Assembly: GCA_024758765.1 (NCBI GenBank) | Contig: CP101406.1 | Span: 3,844,001 to 3,908,000, forward strand | Reading direction: 5' to 3' | Source: Mycobacterium sp. SVM_VP21 | GTDB taxonomy: Bacteria > Actinomycetota > Actinomycetes > Mycobacteriales > Mycobacteriaceae | DNA length: 64,000 nucleotides | In this document: one piece after another, positions 60,639-64,000 of the stretch | How positions within the stretch are numbered: the stretch's first letter is position 1 | Layout of the letters: every line of letters begins with the position of its first letter | Position numbers and translations under genes: made by a program | The notes under the pieces: generated by a model | Seen by the model: the letters and a program-made list of their open reading frames with translations, nothing else | Told to the model about the DNA's origin: nothing | Databases searched by the model: none

Positions 60639-62089
60639 TGCAATCCTTCCGCCGTCGGCAGGGTGAAGAGGCGAAGAAGACATCCCTGTCGCTGCGCTGG
60701 CGGGTGATGCTGCTGGCGATGTCGATGGTGGCGTTGGTGGTGGTGTTGATGGCGGTGGCCGTCTACGCCGTGATCTCGGCTGCGCTCTACAACGACATCG
60801 ACAACCAGTTGCAGAGCCGCGCGGAGATGCTGATCGCCAGTGGTTCGCTGGCCGCCGATCCCCGCAAGGCGATCGAGGGCACCGCCTACTCCGACGTCAA
60901 CGCCATGCTGGTCAATCCGGGCCGGTCGATCTACACGGCCAATCAGCCCGGTCAGCGGCTTCCGGTCGGACAACAGGAGAAGGCCGTCATCCGCGGCGAG
61001 CTGTTCCTGTCGCGCCGCACCGCGTCCGGTCAGCGGGTGCTGGCCGTGCACCTGCCCAATGGCAGCACGCTGCTGATCTCCAAGAGCTTGGCGCCCACCC
61101 GGGCGGTGACGATGAAGCTGCGGTGGGTGCTGCTGGTCGTCGGCGGGGTGGGTGTCGTGGTGGCTGCGGTGGCCGGCGGCATGGTCACCAGAACCGGGCT
61201 CAGACCGGTGGGCCGCCTAACCGAAGCGGCCGAACGCGTGGCGCGCACCGATGACTTGAGGCCGATCCCGGTCTACGGCAGCGACGAATTGGCGCGCCTC
61301 ACCGAAGCGTTCAACGCCATGTTGCGGGCCCTGGCCGAGTCGCGGGAGCGGCAGGCGCGACTGGTCGCCGACGCCGGGCATGAGCTGAAGACCCCGTTGA
61401 CATCGTTGCGCACCAACGTCGAGCTGCTGATGGCGTCCGCGGCTCCGGGCGCCCCGCAGTTGCCGGAGGAGGAGATGGCCGAACTGCGTGCCGACGCAAT
61501 CGGTCAGATCGAGGAATTGTCCACGCTGGTCGGCGATTTGGTAGACCTCACTCGCGACGACCAACGTGAGGTCGCCTACGAGCAGGTCGACATCACCGAG
61601 GTAGTCGACCGCAGCATGGAGCGGGTCCGGCGGCGCCGCAACGACATCGAGTTCGACATTCAGGTCGTTCCCTGGCACGTGTACGGCGACGCCGCGGGTC
61701 TGTCCCGTGCGGTGCTCAACCTGCTCGACAACGCGGCCAAGTGGAGCCCGTCGGGCGGGGTCGTGGGCTTGCGGATGCGGCAGCTCGACCCGACGCACAT
61801 GGAGATGATCGTGTCGGACGAGGGGCCGGGAATCCCGGAGAACCAACGGGAATTGGTCTTCGAGCGCTTCTACCGGTCGGACTCCGCACGTGCCATGCCT
61901 GGATCCGGGTTGGGGCTGGCCATCGTCAAACAGGTGGTGCTCAAACACGGTGGGTCCATCACCATCGGCGAGACCGTCCCCGGCGGGCATCCGCCCGGGA
62001 CATCGTTTCGGATGGTGCTGCCCGGTGGGGCCACGTCGGCGGAAGAAATACCGGTCGGAGCAGTCACAGGCGCTTCTCAGTCCATGTAG
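60638..62089 (+). CDS. mprB: Sensor histidine kinase MprB
   Basis: 483 residues. First membrane helix 22-48 (VMLLAMSMVALVVVLMAVAVYAV), extracytoplasmic sensor domain about 50-160, second helix 163-183, HAMP, then HisKA with His248 in ADAGHELKTPLTSLR and HATPase_c (NLLDNAAKWSP, DEGPGIP, GSGLGLAIVKQV). Partner of MprA; in M. tuberculosis it interacts with DnaK through its extracytoplasmic domain. One-base overlap with mprA. Confidence 0.97.
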   Translation: MQSFRRRQGEEAKKTSLSLRWRVMLLAMSMVALVVVLMAVAVYAVISAALYNDIDNQLQSRAEMLIASGSLAADPRKAIEGTAYSDVNAMLVNPGRSIYTANQPGQRLPVGQQEKAVIRGELFLSRRTASGQRVLAVHLPNGSTLLISKSLAPTRAVTMKLRWVLLVVGGVGVVVAAVAGGMVTRTGLRPVGRLTEAAERVARTDDLRPIPVYGSDELARLTEAFNAMLRALAESRERQARLVADAGHELKTPLTSLRTNVELLMASAAPGAPQLPEEEMAELRADAIGQIEELSTLVGDLVDLTRDDQREVAYEQVDITEVVDRSMERVRRRRNDIEFDIQVVPWHVYGDAAGLSRAVLNLLDNAAKWSPSGGVVGLRMRQLDPTHMEMIVSDEGPGIPENQRELVFERFYRSDSARAMPGSGLGLAIVKQVVLKHGGSITIGETVPGGHPPGTSFRMVLPGGATSAEEIPVGAVTGASQSM

Positions 62090-62144
62090 GCATGGTGGTG
62101 AGGCAACGTCGCCGCAGTGGTGTCCCTAGGAGTAGGCAACAAAC

Positions 62145-63569
62145 ATGACGAATTACCCCGGGTACCTCCCGCCGCCTCAGCAACCGGAACGGTCCAACCC
62201 GGCCGGCGCAGCGGCGGCGGACCAACGCGGACAGTCCGGTTATCCGGGTCGGCCCGCGCAGGGTTCGTACCCGCCGCCCTACGACTGGCGTTATGCCGCG
62301 CACCAGGGGCAGCAGCAGTCCGCCTATCGCTCCGCCTATGACGCCTCCTATGGCCGTCCCGGTGTGCCGGGCGGTCCGGGTGGTCCGCGCGGTCCGGTTG
62401 GGACTCAGCCGAAGCGTTCCCGCAGCGGTTTGGTGCTGGGAGCGGTCGCAATCGCGGCGATGTCCGGCGTGATGGGCGGCGTGGTCGGTTCGGCACTGCA
62501 CTCCGATCACAAGCCGGCCGCCACCGGAAGCCACATGCCGAGCATTCAGGCCCCGGGTGTACCGGCCGCGGTGAATCTGCCGGACGGCTCGGTGGAGAAG
62601 GTCGCGGCAAAGGTGGTGCCCAGCGTCGTCATGCTGGAGACCGATCTGGGCCGTCAGTCCGAGGAGGGCTCGGGCATCATCCTGTCGGCCGACGGGCTGA
62701 TCCTGACCAACAACCACGTGGTGGCCGCCGCTGCCGCCAAGCCCGACCCAAGCACCAAGCTTGACCCGGGCGCCAAGCCCGACGGAGCTCCCAAGGGCGC
62801 CCCGAGGACCACGGTGACCTTCGCCGATGGCCGCACCGCGCCGTTCACCGTGGTGGGCACCGACCCGGCCAGCGACATCGCCGTGGTGCGCGCGCAGGGC
62901 GTCTCGGACCTGACCCCGATCACGATCGGGTCCTCAGCGGACCTGCGGGTGGGCCAGAACGTGGTGGCGGTCGGGTCGCCGCTCGGCCTGGAGGGCACCG
63001 TGACGACCGGGATCGTCAGCGCTCTCAACCGGCCCGTCTCCACCAGCGGCGAGGCCGGCAACCAGAACACGGTGCTCGACGCGATCCAGACCGATGCCGC
63101 CATCAACCCCGGCAACTCGGGCGGTGCGCTGGTCAACATGAACGGCGACCTGGTCGGGATCAACTCCGCGATCGCCACCATGGGCGGCGATTCCGCCGAA
63201 GCGCAGAGCGGTTCGATCGGCCTCGGCTTCGCGATACCGGTGGATCAGGCCAAGCGGATCGCCGACGAGCTCATCAACTCGCCGGACCACACGGCGTCGC
63301 ACGCCTCGCTGGGGGTGCGCGTCACCAGCGAGCGCAGCCTGCATGGCGCCAAGGTGGTCGAGGTGGTTCCCGGTGAGGCGGCCGCCAAGGCCGGTCTGCC
63401 CGAGGGCGCAACGGTGACGGCGTTCGACAAGCGCCCGATCGGCAGCGCTGACGCGCTGGTGGCCGCGGTGCGTTCCAAGGCACCCGGCGACCAGGTGACG
63501 CTGACCTACCTGGATGCCGCCGGAGCGTCCAAGACTGCGCAGGTCACGCTGGGTAAAGCGCAGCAGTGA
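62145..63569 (+). CDS. pepD: HtrA-like serine protease PepD
   Basis: 474 residues. A Pro/Gln/Tyr-rich cytosolic N-terminus, one membrane helix about 95-117, then a trypsin-like protease with His191 (TNNHVV), Asp244 (ASDIAVV) and Ser325 (PGNSGGALV), and a C-terminal PDZ domain (LGVRVTSERSLHGAKVVEVVPGEAAAKAGLPEG). Envelope quality-control protease regulated by MprAB in M. tuberculosis. ATG 62145; 55 bp after mprB. An insert PSTKLDPGAKPDGAPKGAP with repeated K-P-D lies just after the active-site His. Confidence 0.97.
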   Translation: MTNYPGYLPPPQQPERSNPAGAAAADQRGQSGYPGRPAQGSYPPPYDWRYAAHQGQQQSAYRSAYDASYGRPGVPGGPGGPRGPVGTQPKRSRSGLVLGAVAIAAMSGVMGGVVGSALHSDHKPAATGSHMPSIQAPGVPAAVNLPDGSVEKVAAKVVPSVVMLETDLGRQSEEGSGIILSADGLILTNNHVVAAAAAKPDPSTKLDPGAKPDGAPKGAPRTTVTFADGRTAPFTVVGTDPASDIAVVRAQGVSDLTPITIGSSADLRVGQNVVAVGSPLGLEGTVTTGIVSALNRPVSTSGEAGNQNTVLDAIQTDAAINPGNSGGALVNMNGDLVGINSAIATMGGDSAEAQSGSIGLGFAIPVDQAKRIADELINSPDHTASHASLGVRVTSERSLHGAKVVEVVPGEAAAKAGLPEGATVTAFDKRPIGSADALVAAVRSKAPGDQVTLTYLDAAGASKTAQVTLGKAQQ

Positions 63570-63593
63570 CGGGTTGGTGACTCCGCGGTGCCG

Positions 63594-63702
63594 ATGCGGC
63601 GGTCCCAGCTTCGCCTCTCCTTCGTCGAGCCTCGCTGAACCGCGGGTTTGATGCGGCGATCCCAGCTTCGCCTCTCCTTCGTCGAGCCTCGCTGAACCGC
63701 CG
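63594..63702 (-). repeat. Two tandem copies of the 52-bp repeat after pepD
   Basis: Copies at 63594-63645 and 63651-63702 (57-bp period) on the minus strand, running CGGCGGTTCAGCGAGG to GGACCGCCGCAT. They match the copy inside the VWA gene at 28007 apart from one to three bases. They fill most of the 159-bp gap between pepD and moaB2. Confidence 0.85.
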
Positions 63703-63728
63703 GGAATCCGCCGTATACGGTTGCACCC

Positions 63729-64000
63729 ATGGAGCAGTCCCGAGAACTCGCCGGCCGCGCCCTTGTCGTCGTTGTTGACGACCGCACCGCCCACGGCGAT
63801 GAGGACCACAGTGGCCCGTTGGTCACCGAATTGTTGGCCGAGGGCGGATTCATGGTCGACGGTGTCGTCGCCGTCGCCGCCGACGAGGTGGAGATCCGCA
63901 ACGCGCTGAACACGGCGGTGATCGGCGGGGTCGACCTGGTTGTTTCGGTGGGCGGGACCGGGGTCACCCCGCGCGATGTCACCCCCGAGGCCACCCGCGA
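63729..64000 (+). CDS. moaB2: MoaB2/MogA-type molybdopterin protein, 3' end cut by window
   Basis: The first 90 residues: MEQSRELAGRALVVVVDDRT, LLAEGGFMVDGVVAVAADEVEIR, and DLVVSVGGTGVTPRDVTPEAT. The GGTG and TPRD motifs belong to MPT-binding (MoCF) proteins, which adenylylate molybdopterin. ATG 63729 chosen. It follows pepD as in H37Rv (Rv0984 moaB2). Confidence 0.92.
   Translation, partial: MEQSRELAGRALVVVVDDRTAHGDEDHSGPLVTELLAEGGFMVDGVVAVAADEVEIRNALNTAVIGGVDLVVSVGGTGVTPRDVTPEATR

Overview
The window is a GC-rich actinobacterial chromosome segment from a member of the genus Mycobacterium in the broad sense. The evidence is a PPE-family protein, the rpmF-mprA-mprB-pepD-moaB2 block, DUF222/HNH genes of the 13E12 repeat family, a type VII secretion-like small protein pair, many acyl-CoA enzymes and a KstR-type operator. 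Gene order was compared with M. tuberculosis H37Rv from memory; every Rv name here is recollection and not a search result.

Region 1 (1-17.4 kb) follows the order I remember for Rv0137c to Rv0161: msrA, SnoaL-like, epimerase, DUF427, SnoaL-like, AlkA-like glycosylase, TetR, SAM methyltransferase, SDR, ptpB, a 47-residue protein, TetR and an FAD oxidase. A five-gene catabolic block (VOC protein, enoyl-CoA hydratase, TetR, hydrolase, P450) sits between msrA and the SnoaL gene. The divergent promoter there carries a perfect match to the KstR consensus.

Region 2 (17.4-25.2 kb) looks like the join between two segments that are far apart in H37Rv. It holds a TetR regulator, a degenerate SDR, a TesB-like protein, an SMP-30 lactonase, a truncated thioesterase facing a truncated 13E12 gene, an amidohydrolase with its TetR, and an esterase. 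A 31-bp motif occurs in two of its divergent promoters and suggests a local TetR regulon.

Region 3 (25.2-28.7 kb) is a MoxR-type ATPase with a VWA protein (Rv0958/Rv0959-like). The VWA gene carries an in-frame copy of a 52-bp repeat that occurs twice more after pepD.

Region 4 (28.7-50.4 kb) is accessory: an LLM oxidoreductase divergent from a large NB-ARC/LuxR regulator, a PPE protein ending in a SHOCT-like domain, a NarL-type two-component pair followed by a complete Na+/H+ antiporter operon (mnhA-B fusion, C, D, E, F, G), a five-gene minus-strand operon with a T7SS-like protein pair, an MpaB-like oxygenase with TetR, and a translationally coupled ATP-grasp/NylB-like pair.

Region 5 (50.4-64 kb) returns to H37Rv order (Rv0966c, Rv0971c-Rv0976c, rpmF, mprA, mprB, pepD, moaB2), without the copper genes csoR-ctpV. 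The six-gene acyl-CoA carboxylase operon resembles acyclic-terpene or branched-chain acyl degradation. It is divergent from rpmF and has a palindromic operator in its promoter.

The best candidates for undescribed biology are the T7SS-like operon (42.2-45.4 kb), the ATP-grasp/NylB pair (47.7-50.3 kb), the shared 31-bp operator, and the two small repeat families that touch coding sequences. No tRNA, rRNA, CRISPR array or transposase was seen.
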